DNA of 63,096 bases from Actinopolymorpha alba DSM 45243. GTDB lineage: Bacteria; Actinomycetota; Actinomycetes; Propionibacteriales; Actinopolymorphaceae. Shown in pieces: positions 8,890 to 16,713 of the stretch. The stretch's first letter is position 1. Each line of letters opens with the position of its first letter. A program made the position numbers and the translations under genes. The DNA lies in the NCBI RefSeq assembly GCF_000373925.1, contig NZ_KB892772.1:1-63096 (forward strand), in the 5' to 3' direction. The notes under the pieces are model-generated. The model worked only from the letters and a program-made list of their open reading frames with translations. It made no database searches and was not told the origin of the DNA.

Positions 8890-9739
8890 TCATTGGCCGC
8901 GGAGGAACACATCCAGCTGCGTTCGCAGCGCCTCCAGCGGGCTTGCCTCGTCCGGCAGCCGGTGGATCAGTCGGTGGCACGTCGGGCACAGAACGTCCAG
9001 GTCGTCCACCTGTGTGCTGACCGACCTTCCCTTGGTCTTGCCCAACGACGAGCGATGGTGCACATCGAGCGCGAAGAGCCCAAAGTGAGCGCCGTAGCCC
9101 CGGTCGCAGGCGGCGCACATACCGTTTGCGGCGAGGATGGCGGCCTCCCGGTTGGTGGACGACCGGCTCCACTTGTCGCATCCAGCGATCTTCTTCTTCA
9201 GCTCTTCGTCTCCCAGCACGGTCCGCTCCCGGACAGCCTGGGCAAGGGCCGCGACCAGGTCCCATGCTCGCTCGCCCTCCAACGGCGCGCGCCACCGCGG
9301 CGATAGCGGTTCGTTCATCAGCTTGTAGACCGACTCGAGCGCGACGGGTGGGGAGATAACGACGTCTGCCTCATCGTCGTAGATAGCAACCAAGTCGAAC
9401 CCGTCATGCCCGCGCTCGACGTCGAAAACAGGAACCAAGTCGACCGCGTACTTGCCGCGCGTGCCGAACACCCCGAGCAGCAGGTCTCCCGGCTCGCCCC
9501 CGGAACTTCCACCCCTGGCAGCCGAGGTCTCCGTCCTCCGCCAGCAGTTCCGGATCTCGGAGCGCGCGCTGGATGGGACCTTGAGAGCGACTGTAGGCAA
9601 GCAAATCCTTCTCAGTCCCGTCGCAGCGCAGGATGCGCAGGTCTGGCCCTGACCGCTTGGCCAACGCGAAGAGCCCGTCGGCTACCTCGTCGTTATCTCG
9701 CGCCCCGAGCAGCCCCGCCGCCGCATTATCCCTGACCAT
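8890..9739 (-). pseudogene. HNH endonuclease gene with one frameshift
   Basis: The C-terminal half holds a complete HNH finger: CAAC, then DVHHRSSL, then DLDVLCPTCHRLIH. The N-terminal part continues in another frame, from an ATG at 9739 (MVRDNAAAGLLGARDND) to about 9520, where reading must shift by one base to join the HNH frame. Joined, the product is about 280 residues. Either the gene is recently inactivated or a base is wrong in the assembly. Lying just upstream of the large restriction-modification gene on the same strand, it may have been a companion nuclease. Confidence 0.65.
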
Positions 9740-9796
9740 ACGTCGCAGCATAGGAGCGCGCCGGGCCCGACGCGACCGCTAGGCTCACCTTGCAGT

Positions 9797-9946
9797 GTGA
9801 CGGTCTCAATGCACGTGATGCCGGCTGGCGACGGCTACAAGTACCTGCTGGGCACGGTCGGCGACTGCGACAGGTCCCTCTCGACCCCGCTGACCCGCTG
9901 CTACAACGTCGCGGGCACACCGCCGGGCCGGTGGCTCGACGGCGGT
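9797..9946 (+). pseudogene. 5' fragment of a TrwC/MobF conjugative relaxase
   Basis: From the GTG at 9797 the frame reads VTVSMHVMPAGDGYKYL and then STPLTRCYNVAGTPPGRWL, the start of MobF relaxases of actinomycete conjugative elements (MTVSMHKL..GYxYL, TPLxxYY..GTPPGxW). Similarity stops after about 50 residues, and the HUH motif and helicase part are missing. It marks a former integrative or conjugative element. Confidence 0.72.
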
Positions 9947-10028
9947 CGGGCTCGACCCGTCAGACCCTCGGCTCGCGCCACGCGATTACCCCGTGAGCTG
10001 GAGCAACCGCGGCTACGACGTCGAGGTC

Positions 10029-10072
10029 ACGTCAATCCCCTGGAACCGTGGACGGTTCCAGGGGATTGACGT
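10029..10072. repeat. Perfect inverted repeat with 21-bp arms and 2-base spacer
   Basis: Left arm ACGTCAATCCCCTGGAACCG plus T (10029-10049) is the exact reverse complement of 10052-10072, separated by GG. It lies between the relaxase fragment and the toxin tip, and the toxin reading frame opens at a TGA inside its right arm. No T-run follows, so it is not a classical terminator; a recombination scar, protein-binding site or fold-back junction are all possible. Confidence 0.9.
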
Positions 10073-10333
10073 ACCTTCGATGTCGGAGGGGTCCGAATTC
10101 GGATGGACGCATGCGCTCTCATTAATGGGCAGAGAGTGCTCCTAGAGGTAAAGACTGGTCGATTCGCTAGGTTGTCAGAGAACCAGAAGAAGGCATTCGA
10201 GAAGCTTCTTGGAAGGCTCGCCGGAACGAATAACGAACAGATTATTCCACGAGGGAGGCGAGCCGAAGAGGCAGGATTCAGGGTTGGGGTAGATGTTGGC
10301 CCAATACCGTTTTGGATAGTCTGGCGGCCGTAG
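10073..10333 (+). pseudogene. Orphan nuclease-toxin tip (polymorphic toxin C-terminus)
   Basis: The frame is open from the palindrome; residues before the ATG at 10103 already look toxin-like (TFDVGGVRIRM). It contains DACALINGQRVLLEVKTG followed by LSENQKKAFEKLL, the D..ExK arrangement of PD-(D/E)XK nuclease domains found at the C-terminal tip of polymorphic toxins. No delivery module precedes it. The DNA is clearly more AT-rich than its surroundings, a sign of separate origin. The next gene, 26 bases downstream, fits the immunity position. Confidence 0.55.
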
Positions 10334-10359
10334 CTTGACGAATCCGGTACGATACGCGC

Positions 10360-10962
10360 ATGGTATCGCCATTGGAAGCAGCTGTCAGAGGCCCACTAGG
10401 TGAGCTTGGATTCCGCAAACGAGAAGCTGGATTCACGATAGATCTCGCTAGCGGCGTCCTAGGCTGGGTGGGTCTCAACACTGCGACAGAGCACTACCCC
10501 AAGGGCGTGTGCGAGGTTCTTCCGGTCGTAGGGGTCAGGCATCAATCAGTGGAGCGAGCCTTCGACGAGCTTTTGAGCCTGCGATTCAAGAGATACGGAG
10601 CACCCACCATTAGCACTCCTTTGTATCTGATTATGCCAGGCGGTAATACCTACACTCCGTGGATCTTCAATGCCTTCGACAAACCTGAAGTCACGGCGAA
10701 TGAGATTGCTGCCGCCGTGAATGAATATGGTCTCCCATGGATGAAGGAGAAGGTGGATCTGCAGAGAATTGCTGAATACTTAGAGCATGAGGGTCATGGC
10801 TTCTTGCTGCCCGAGTACCGGGTACCGATTGCCCTGGCCTTCTTGGGTCGGAGCGCCGAGGCGATTGCGATGGTCGAAGCGAGGGATGCTATCGACGACA
10901 GGTCTCAATATCATTCCTTTTCCCAAGCCTTTTCGGAATGGATTTCGCGAATATCAGGTTGA
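10360..10962 (+). CDS. Hypothetical protein, probable immunity partner of the toxin tip
   Basis: 200 residues, soluble, no signal peptide or membrane segment, and no family I recognise. It follows the nuclease tip by 26 bases in the same direction and shares its low-GC composition, which is the classic arrangement of a toxin tip and its cytoplasmic immunity protein. The function is inferred from position only. The ATG at 10360 lacks a strong ribosome site. Confidence 0.65.
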   Translation: MVSPLEAAVRGPLGELGFRKREAGFTIDLASGVLGWVGLNTATEHYPKGVCEVLPVVGVRHQSVERAFDELLSLRFKRYGAPTISTPLYLIMPGGNTYTPWIFNAFDKPEVTANEIAAAVNEYGLPWMKEKVDLQRIAEYLEHEGHGFLLPEYRVPIALAFLGRSAEAIAMVEARDAIDDRSQYHSFSQAFSEWISRISG

Positions 10963-11484
10963 TAGCGGGCGACGGCTGTAACTATCGATGCGGCCCCGTG
11001 TCGCAGGCTTTTGGGAAGCCCGCAACACGGACTAGCGGCACCGGTAGGCCAGCTCCTGAAAGAGCTGTCAGCTCAAGCTACGGTCGAGGGCCTCCGGTCA
11101 CCCGATGGGCTCGCCGTCTCCCAGCAGCCCGTCCCTGCCTGGCGTCCACCCATGCCGCGAGGCCCGAAGAATGTCGACGCGCTGTTCCAGCCCGGTCGGC
11201 GGTATTCGGTGCCTCCCGTCGGCGACGTCGTAGTGGAGACCCGAGCCGCCCGATCCACGCGCCGACCGGCCGCTGTTCCGCCAGCTCGCGGATCTCATTC
11301 GAGGTCAGATTGCCTCCAGTGAGCTCGCGCCTGGTCAGCGGCTGCCCAGGCCGGAACGGGAGCGAGAAGTCCTCACTGCCATCGGTTGACAGGCACGCCG
11401 TCGCTCACCCCCATGGCGGCAGCCGGATGAAACAGGCCCGGCGGCCGGAGGCGCCGCCGGGCCCTTGGAGCGGGGAGGGACGAC
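10963..11484. other. Gene-poor stretch with degenerate minus-strand remnant
   Basis: No intact gene is supported. On the minus strand around 11098-11330 protein-like pieces occur in two frames (LTSNEIRELAEQRP, then GLEQRVDILRASRHGW), suggesting an old frameshifted gene that I cannot name. Confidence 0.3.
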
Positions 11485-11562
11485 GTGCGCTGGTGGAAGA
11501 TTGGGACGTTCGCGGTGTTCGTGATGTTCGGATATCTCCTGGCCATCGCGGTGGAGCGATGA
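11485..11562 (+). CDS. 25-residue single-span membrane peptide
   Basis: A GTG at 11485, 6 bases after GGAGGG, opens a frame reading VRWWKIGTF then AVFVMFGYLLAIAVER, one hydrophobic span with basic and aromatic ends. Its TGA overlaps the ATG of the next gene (ATGA, 11559-11562), implying translational coupling. Very small membrane peptides of this kind occur in actinomycete conjugative elements; the role is unknown. Confidence 0.5.
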   Translation: MRWWKIGTFAVFVMFGYLLAIAVER

Positions 11563-11789
11563 ACGACGAGAACCTGATCGACTCCGGCCGGCTCGATTGG
11601 GTGTTCGATGGCCACCTGGCCGCGAGGTACGGCTACACGACTGCCGATCTCGCAACGCTCGCACGAGTGCTGTCGAGGCCGTGCCCACACTGCTCCGCGG
11701 AGCCCGGCTTGTGGTGCATGAACACACGGTCCGGTGGACAGCTCGAAGGCTTGGACAACCAGCACCTCGCGCGGCGTCATCTGAGGTAG
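11559..11789 (+). CDS. Small zinc-finger-like protein of mobile-element type
   Basis: 76 residues. The C-terminal half holds CPHCSAEPGLWCMNTRSGG followed by QHLARRH, giving a CxxC-x7-C-x-H type ligand set that resembles short zinc-binding proteins of phages and integrative elements. It overlaps the preceding membrane peptide by four bases. No partner gene is left downstream, only the truncated MBL-fold fragment on the other strand. Confidence 0.6.
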   Translation: MNDENLIDSGRLDWVFDGHLAARYGYTTADLATLARVLSRPCPHCSAEPGLWCMNTRSGGQLEGLDNQHLARRHLR

Positions 11790-11942
11790 AGACGTCGGCT
11801 TGGCCGGGACGACTGAGTAGGTCGCGGAAACTGCGTCCGCTCGTCAGGCTGCCAATCGGTTGGAGAAGCAACCGGATAGCGCTCGGTCAGGGCGTCCGAA
11901 AGACCGGCTCGTCAACCTTGATGGGAAGAGTGCCTTGCCGAT

Positions 11943-12095
11943 TCAACTCGCTGTAGTGACGAGTGTCGCGATTATGGTGTTCACCATTCCGCTGGTGATG
12001 CCGTACGCACCCTCACCCAGTTCGGTGACACGATAACCGGACTCCGGGATTGCCGGCCCCGTGGCGAACTCGGGCACAGGCGCGAATTCCGTCAT
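11943..12095 (-). pseudogene. N-terminal fragment of an MBL-fold metallohydrolase (copy 1)
   Basis: 50 residues from the ATG at 12095 (ribosome site GGGAAG). The residues PESGYRVTELGEGAYGIT then SGMVNT resemble the first strands of MBL-fold hydrolases, but the frame ends before any HxHxDH metal site. The start and upstream DNA lie in a segment repeated at 38.3 kb. Confidence 0.55.
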
Positions 12096-12261
12096 TCGGC
12101 GCTTCCCCTCGCGGTCCGATGTCGGATCACACGCCGACCTTGACACGGCCACCATTCCCGTTCCCTCACCCGAACATGTGAGAGATAACCAGCGCCTGCG
12201 GCAACCGCGGTCAGCAGCAGCCGTGGTACCTCGGCGGGCGCGGCAATGGTGACCGATCGCC
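12055..12261. repeat. 207-bp direct repeat, copy 1
   Basis: Matches 38283-38489 over 207 bases in the same orientation without gaps, with about a dozen mismatches by eye. It covers the first 14 codons of an MBL-fold gene and about 165 bases of its upstream region. Outside it the two loci differ. Confidence 0.9.
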
Positions 12262-12661
12262 GGGTACCGGCAGAGTTTGGCGAAGCCCGGTTCAGCGGAT
12301 GGTGTAGCCACGAAGGAACCGCTCGACGAGGTTCCCCGCCACCCGGGGACTTGAGCAGCGATGCCCAATAGGCCTGGGATGACGGGGCCCTCAGAATTGC
12401 GGCCGAAGCCTGTGACTCGTTCAAGGTCCCGGGCTGACGGCTCCTCCGACTCTGTGTCAGCGCCGGATCGGTATCAGCGGCCGACAACGCCGGTACTAGA
12501 CCGCGACGTCGGCGCGAGCGCTCCACGAACTCCAGAAGTTCGACACCCGCCTGGCGCCGACCGCAAGTCACTTCATCAGTCAGTTTCGTCGTCGGCCGCG
12601 CCGAGGAGGGATTTTCAGAACTTCAACCATAGAAGGCAGAACGACACCTAGCAAAGTACTA
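12262..12661. other. Intergenic stretch, nothing recognised
   Basis: 400 bases between the repeat and the IclR-family gene with no convincing coding frame or motif. It presumably contains the transcription end of the IclR gene. Confidence 0.35.
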
Positions 12662-13459
12662 CTAAAGCCCTGCGCGATTACCGCGCAGGCGAGTCCGGCG
12701 GGCCAACGTGTCCGCCGCGCCGACCACCGACTCGGTGATCGTCGCCCGACTCTCGCCGAGGATCTGGTGCTCCAGGCCGGTCACCCCGATCGCCGCCACC
12801 GCGTAGCCGTCGTCACCGACGACAGGAGCGGCGATGCAGGCGATGCCGGGCTCCTCTTCCTGGTCCTCGATGGCGTACCCGCGCTCGCGGATGATCGCGA
12901 ACTCTTCGCGAAGTTCCTTTCTCGACAAGCGTTTCGCCTTCGGCCCGGTGCCGGGCGTCGCGAGCTCGATCAGCTCCGCCGCCCTGGCCTCGGGCGAGAA
13001 CGCGGCGATCGCCTTGCCGAGCGCGGTGTGGTTGTATGGCGACATCCGGCCGGGGAACGTGTTGAACTGCACCATCCTGGTGGTGGCCGCCTTCGACACG
13101 TAGACCACCTGTGCACCGTCGAGCACACCCAGGTGGGCGGGTAGTCCGACGTTGTCGCGCAGGTGGTTCAGGACTGGGGCACTCTCGTCACCGAGCTCCA
13201 CGCGGTGCAAGGTGGCCATGCCCATGCTGTACAGCTTCAGCGTCGGCCGCCAGAGATGACTGCGGCCGACAACGGTGCGCTGAGCGTAGCCCTGGGACTC
13301 GAGCGCGGCCGTGATCGCCCAGCACGTCGTCACCGCCATCCCGCACCGCGCGGCGAGGTCGGTGAGGCTAATCGGCTCACCGGACTCGACCAGCGCTTCG
13401 AGCACCTGCAGGCTCCGCCTGGTCGATGCCGATCCTGCCTCGGGTGGCCGCTGCGCCAT
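12662..13459 (-). CDS. IclR-family transcriptional regulator
   Basis: 265 residues from the ATG at 13459, chosen because GGAGG lies just upstream and the length fits the family. An N-terminal winged helix (SLTDLAARCGMAVTTCWAIT) is followed by the IclR effector domain (TALGKAIAAFSP, ERGYAIEDQEEEPGIACIAAPV). Such proteins usually control adjacent catabolic operons. It is divergent from the GNAT gene, and the intergenic DNA carries the AT-rich motif also found before the FAD oxidoreductase gene 10 kb away, so it probably controls both arms of the cluster. Confidence 0.92.
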   Translation of the reverse strand: MAQRPPEAGSASTRRSLQVLEALVESGEPISLTDLAARCGMAVTTCWAITAALESQGYAQRTVVGRSHLWRPTLKLYSMGMATLHRVELGDESAPVLNHLRDNVGLPAHLGVLDGAQVVYVSKAATTRMVQFNTFPGRMSPYNHTALGKAIAAFSPEARAAELIELATPGTGPKAKRLSRKELREEFAIIRERGYAIEDQEEEPGIACIAAPVVGDDGYAVAAIGVTGLEHQILGESRATITESVVGAADTLARRTRLRGNRAGL

Positions 13460-13612
13460 TCCGCCTCCAGTCATGCCCTTGTCGTGCCGCAGCCCTGCAG
13501 CATGCGCTGCCGGGTATACGTCCGGGTGCGGCAACGGCGTTCCATCCCTCTTACGCTGTCGCGCCTTGACGCTCCTTCAACCGGAGCAGTATATTCAAAT
13601 TACCGATTATAC

Positions 13613-13631
13613 ATTCTAAATACAGAAAATA
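13613..13631 (+). promoter_or_regulatory. AT-rich motif, candidate IclR operator (site 1)
   Basis: ATTCTAAATACAGAAAATA lies 6 bases before the GNAT start codon inside an AT-rich island. Its core TTCT-N6-AGAA is palindromic. It matches 17 of 19 bases with the motif before the convergent arm at 23241-23259. Confidence 0.55.
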
Positions 13632-13637
13632 ATTACC

Positions 13638-14162
13638 ATGGACTCGCTGCTGCTGCGTCGTCCCACTCTGGACACCCTGCCGGACCTCGCCATCGACGTG
13701 GGTGTCGCCACCAGCGCCGACCTGACAGAGCTTGCCCGGGTGCTCGACGCGGCGTTCGCCGAGGACTGGGATGTCGACCGGGTACGCCGTAATCTCGTCG
13801 ACGACCCGACCGTGAAAGGGACGTACGTCGTCCGGGACGGCGACCGGATCGTCGCGACGGCGTCGGCGCGCCTGCTCCCCGAGCAGTATCCCGATGCCGG
13901 CTACCTGCATTGGGTCGCGGCCGATCCGGCCGTACGGGGCAAGGGCCTCGGCGCGGCGGTCACCGTCGCGGTGCTGCGGGACTTCGTTGCGCGAGGACTC
14001 GCGTGCTCGGTATTGGAGACCGAGGACCACCGGCTGGCGGCGATCACGCTGTACCTCGGCCTCGGCTATATCCCGCAGTACCGCGATCCGTCGCATGAGG
14101 CGCGCTGGTCGGCGATTTTCACGGCGCTGGCGGACGTCGCCCGTAAACGGGCCCGGCCATGA
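13638..14162 (+). CDS. GNAT-family N-acetyltransferase
   Basis: 174 residues. The acetyl-CoA binding motif A reads WVAADPAVRGKGLGAAVT near residue 100, followed by LETEDHRLAAITLYLGLGY. It would acetylate an amine; as the first gene of a catabolic operon with an aminotransferase and an amidohydrolase, the substrate may be a pathway amine. It overlaps the next gene by ATGA. The start ATG at 13638 lies right behind the AT-rich motif with little room for a ribosome site, so a leaderless or weakly initiated message is possible. Confidence 0.85.
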   Translation: MDSLLLRRPTLDTLPDLAIDVGVATSADLTELARVLDAAFAEDWDVDRVRRNLVDDPTVKGTYVVRDGDRIVATASARLLPEQYPDAGYLHWVAADPAVRGKGLGAAVTVAVLRDFVARGLACSVLETEDHRLAAITLYLGLGYIPQYRDPSHEARWSAIFTALADVARKRARP

Positions 14163-15280
14163 CACTCCGCGTCGGCGTGGCCGGCTGCAGGCGGGGTGAG
14201 GGATTCCTCGCGGGTCTCAGATCGCTTGCCGGCAAGGCGATTCTCACGTCCGTGTACGACCCGGACGCCGACGCGGCCCAGCGCTTCGCCGCCGAGCACA
14301 GGATCGTCACCGCCGCGAGTTACGAGCAGCTGGTCGACACGGTGGACGCGGTCGTCGTCGCATCCCCGCAGCAGTACCACGCCCCGCAGGCGATCCACGC
14401 CCTCGAATCCGGCCGGCACGTGCTCAGTGAGGTGCCGGGGGCGGTCAGCCTCGAGCAGGCGCAGGCACTCCTTGCGGCCTGCCGGCGCAACACCGCGACG
14501 TACATGCTGGCGGAGAACTACGGCTACACGCGGCCCAACCTCGTCGTCGGTGCCATGGTGGCCAAGGGCGTGTTCGGCGACCTCTACTACGCCGAATCCG
14601 AGTACCTGCACGAGATGAAGTCCTGGCACACCACGCCGTCCGGTGCGCCGACCTGGCGCTACCACTGGCAGGTCGGCCGCGACGGCCACACCTACCCCAC
14701 GCACAGCCTCGGCCCACTGCTGTCGTGGCTGGACGACCGGATCACCGCGGTCAGCTGCGTTGGCACCGGCCGCCACACCGATCCCGAGCACGTCATCTCC
14801 GACACCGTTCTGCTGCTCGGCCGGACCGCCCGCGGCGCGCTGATCCGGACGCGACTTGATTTGCTGTCCAACCGGCCCCACCTGATGGACTACTTCTCGA
14901 TCCAGGGCACGGGTGGCGCGTACGAGGCCGGGCGAGCCGGTGAGCCGGGTCGCGTCCATGTCCACGGTCGGACACCGGACAACACGTGGGAACCCATCGA
15001 CCGCTACGTCGAGGAGTTCCTGCCCGAGCAGTACGCCGATCCGCTGGACGGCTCCGGCCACTGGGGCGCGGACTCCTGGCCGGTCAGGGACTTCGTCGCC
15101 GCGATCGAGGCCGGCGAGAGGCCTCCGATCGACATCTACGCCGCTCTCGACATGACACTGCCAGGTCTGGTCTCGGAGCACTCGATCGCTCAGGGCGGTG
15201 CCTGGCTCGCGGTTCCCGACCCACGGACCTGGACTGCGGGGATCGGCGTGGATCCCGGGCGCGAGGCGCCGTTGACCTGA
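14159..15280 (+). CDS. Gfo/Idh/MocA-family oxidoreductase
   Basis: 373 residues. A Rossmann N-terminus (LRVGVAGCRRGEGF), an EKP-like motif changed to SEVPGAVS near residue 90, and a GFO_IDH_MocA C-terminal domain are visible. The EKP lysine is replaced by Val, which may alter the usual hydride chemistry. It is translationally coupled to the GNAT gene (4-base overlap). The likely step is NAD(P)-dependent oxidation of a polyol or sugar derivative. Confidence 0.85.
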   Translation: MTLRVGVAGCRRGEGFLAGLRSLAGKAILTSVYDPDADAAQRFAAEHRIVTAASYEQLVDTVDAVVVASPQQYHAPQAIHALESGRHVLSEVPGAVSLEQAQALLAACRRNTATYMLAENYGYTRPNLVVGAMVAKGVFGDLYYAESEYLHEMKSWHTTPSGAPTWRYHWQVGRDGHTYPTHSLGPLLSWLDDRITAVSCVGTGRHTDPEHVISDTVLLLGRTARGALIRTRLDLLSNRPHLMDYFSIQGTGGAYEAGRAGEPGRVHVHGRTPDNTWEPIDRYVEEFLPEQYADPLDGSGHWGADSWPVRDFVAAIEAGERPPIDIYAALDMTLPGLVSEHSIAQGGAWLAVPDPRTWTAGIGVDPGREAPLT

Positions 15281-15327
15281 CAGCCCTGCGTACGAACGAA
15301 GAACCGACCGCAAGGAGCGCCGCTCGC

Positions 15328-16713
15328 GTGAGAGAGATGTCGTCGACCCGACTCCGAAGCGCGGCCGAGTTGGCCGCTCGTGCCCGCGCCGCCATGCCGG
15401 GCGGGGTGAGCAGTGGCCAGCGTTCGATCCCGGGCCTGGAGGATCTGGTGATCAGCCGGACCGACGGGGCGCGGTTCTGGGACGCGGACGGCAGGGAGTA
15501 CGTCGATTTCCATGCGGCGTTCGGCCCGCCCCTGCTCGGCCACAACGACCCGGACGTCACTCTCGCGGTGATCTCCGCGCTGACCCGGACCGACCTCGCA
15601 GGCGTCGGAGTCACGCCCGAGGAGATCGAGCTCGGCGAGCGGCTGATCGAGCTGGTACCGAGTTTCCAGCGGTGCCTGCTCACGTCGACCGGGTCAGAGG
15701 CCACGTTCCATGCCCTGCGGCTGTCCCGGGCGGTGACCGGCCGGCGTCTCGTGGTCAAGTTCCAGGGCTGCTACCACGGCTGGCACGACGCGGTGAGCCT
15801 CAACGTCATCTCCGCGCCGGAGATGATCGGGCGCCGCGACCCGATCTCGACGGGCATCCTGAGCGAGGTGCTCGACGCGACGCTCGTCCTGCCGTTCAAC
15901 GACATCGCCGTGCTCCGCAGGACATTCGCCGACCACGGCCCGCAGATCGCGGCGGTGATCGTCGAACCAGTCCCCCACAATGTCGGCGCGCTGCTGCCCG
16001 ACCAGGAGTTCCTGCAGGCGCTGCGCGAGGAGACCACCAGGGCGGGCACGATCCTGGTCTTCGACGAGGTGATCACCGGCTTCCGACACCACCTCGGTGG
16101 CTGGCAGGCGATCAGCGGCGTCACACCGGACCTGACCACGCTGGGAAAGGCGATCGCGAACGGTTACCCGCTCGGCGCGATCGGCGGGCGAGCGGATCTG
16201 ATGGACGAGTTCAGCACCATACCGGGCCGGCCAGTGTTCTTCGCCGGGACATACAACGGGCATCCGGGCATCGCGGCCGCCGCCAACGCCACCTTGACGA
16301 AGCTGCAGACCGAGCCTGTGCACGAACACGTGTTCACACTCGGCGGCCGGATCAGGGACGGGCTGTCCGCGCTGTTCGCGGGAAAGGGCGTTCCGGCTCA
16401 GGTGACGGGGTACGGCTCGGTGTTCGTGGCGTACTTCATGACCGGACCGCGACCCCGGACCTACGCCGACCTGCTCGCCAACGACGTCGGACGGTTCATC
16501 GGCTATCGCCGGAACCTGATCGCCGACGGCCTGTTCGAGCTGCCGCTCAACCTCAAGCGCTCGCACGTCAGCTACCGGCACACCGATCAGGACGTCGACC
16601 GCCTGCTCGAGGCGGCCGACCGTGCAATCGACGCGACGGTCCTCGACGGTGGCGCCACGCTGACCACTGGAGTGAGCACGATGGGCAGCGCACATGAGGA
16701 ACCGGCATGCTGA
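15328..16713 (+). CDS. Class III PLP aminotransferase, GSA aminomutase-like
   Basis: 461 residues from the GTG at 15328, placed 10 bases after AAGGAG; an ATG at 15337 is possible. The fold-type I signature is clear: FDEVITGFR with the cofactor-pairing Asp, and TTLGKAIANGYP with the Schiff-base lysine near residue 274. The N-terminal AAMPGGVSSGQRSIPG resembles glutamate-1-semialdehyde aminomutases, but operon context argues for a catabolic transaminase acting on an amine or aldehyde of the pathway. It overlaps the next gene by 7 bases. Confidence 0.88.
   Translation: MREMSSTRLRSAAELAARARAAMPGGVSSGQRSIPGLEDLVISRTDGARFWDADGREYVDFHAAFGPPLLGHNDPDVTLAVISALTRTDLAGVGVTPEEIELGERLIELVPSFQRCLLTSTGSEATFHALRLSRAVTGRRLVVKFQGCYHGWHDAVSLNVISAPEMIGRRDPISTGILSEVLDATLVLPFNDIAVLRRTFADHGPQIAAVIVEPVPHNVGALLPDQEFLQALREETTRAGTILVFDEVITGFRHHLGGWQAISGVTPDLTTLGKAIANGYPLGAIGGRADLMDEFSTIPGRPVFFAGTYNGHPGIAAAANATLTKLQTEPVHEHVFTLGGRIRDGLSALFAGKGVPAQVTGYGSVFVAYFMTGPRPRTYADLLANDVGRFIGYRRNLIADGLFELPLNLKRSHVSYRHTDQDVDRLLEAADRAIDATVLDGGATLTTGVSTMGSAHEEPAC

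Noticed and set aside
14066-15313. Minus-strand frame of 415 codons
   Set aside because: Antisense shadow of the MocA-type oxidoreductase, which has a clear Rossmann start and operon overlaps.
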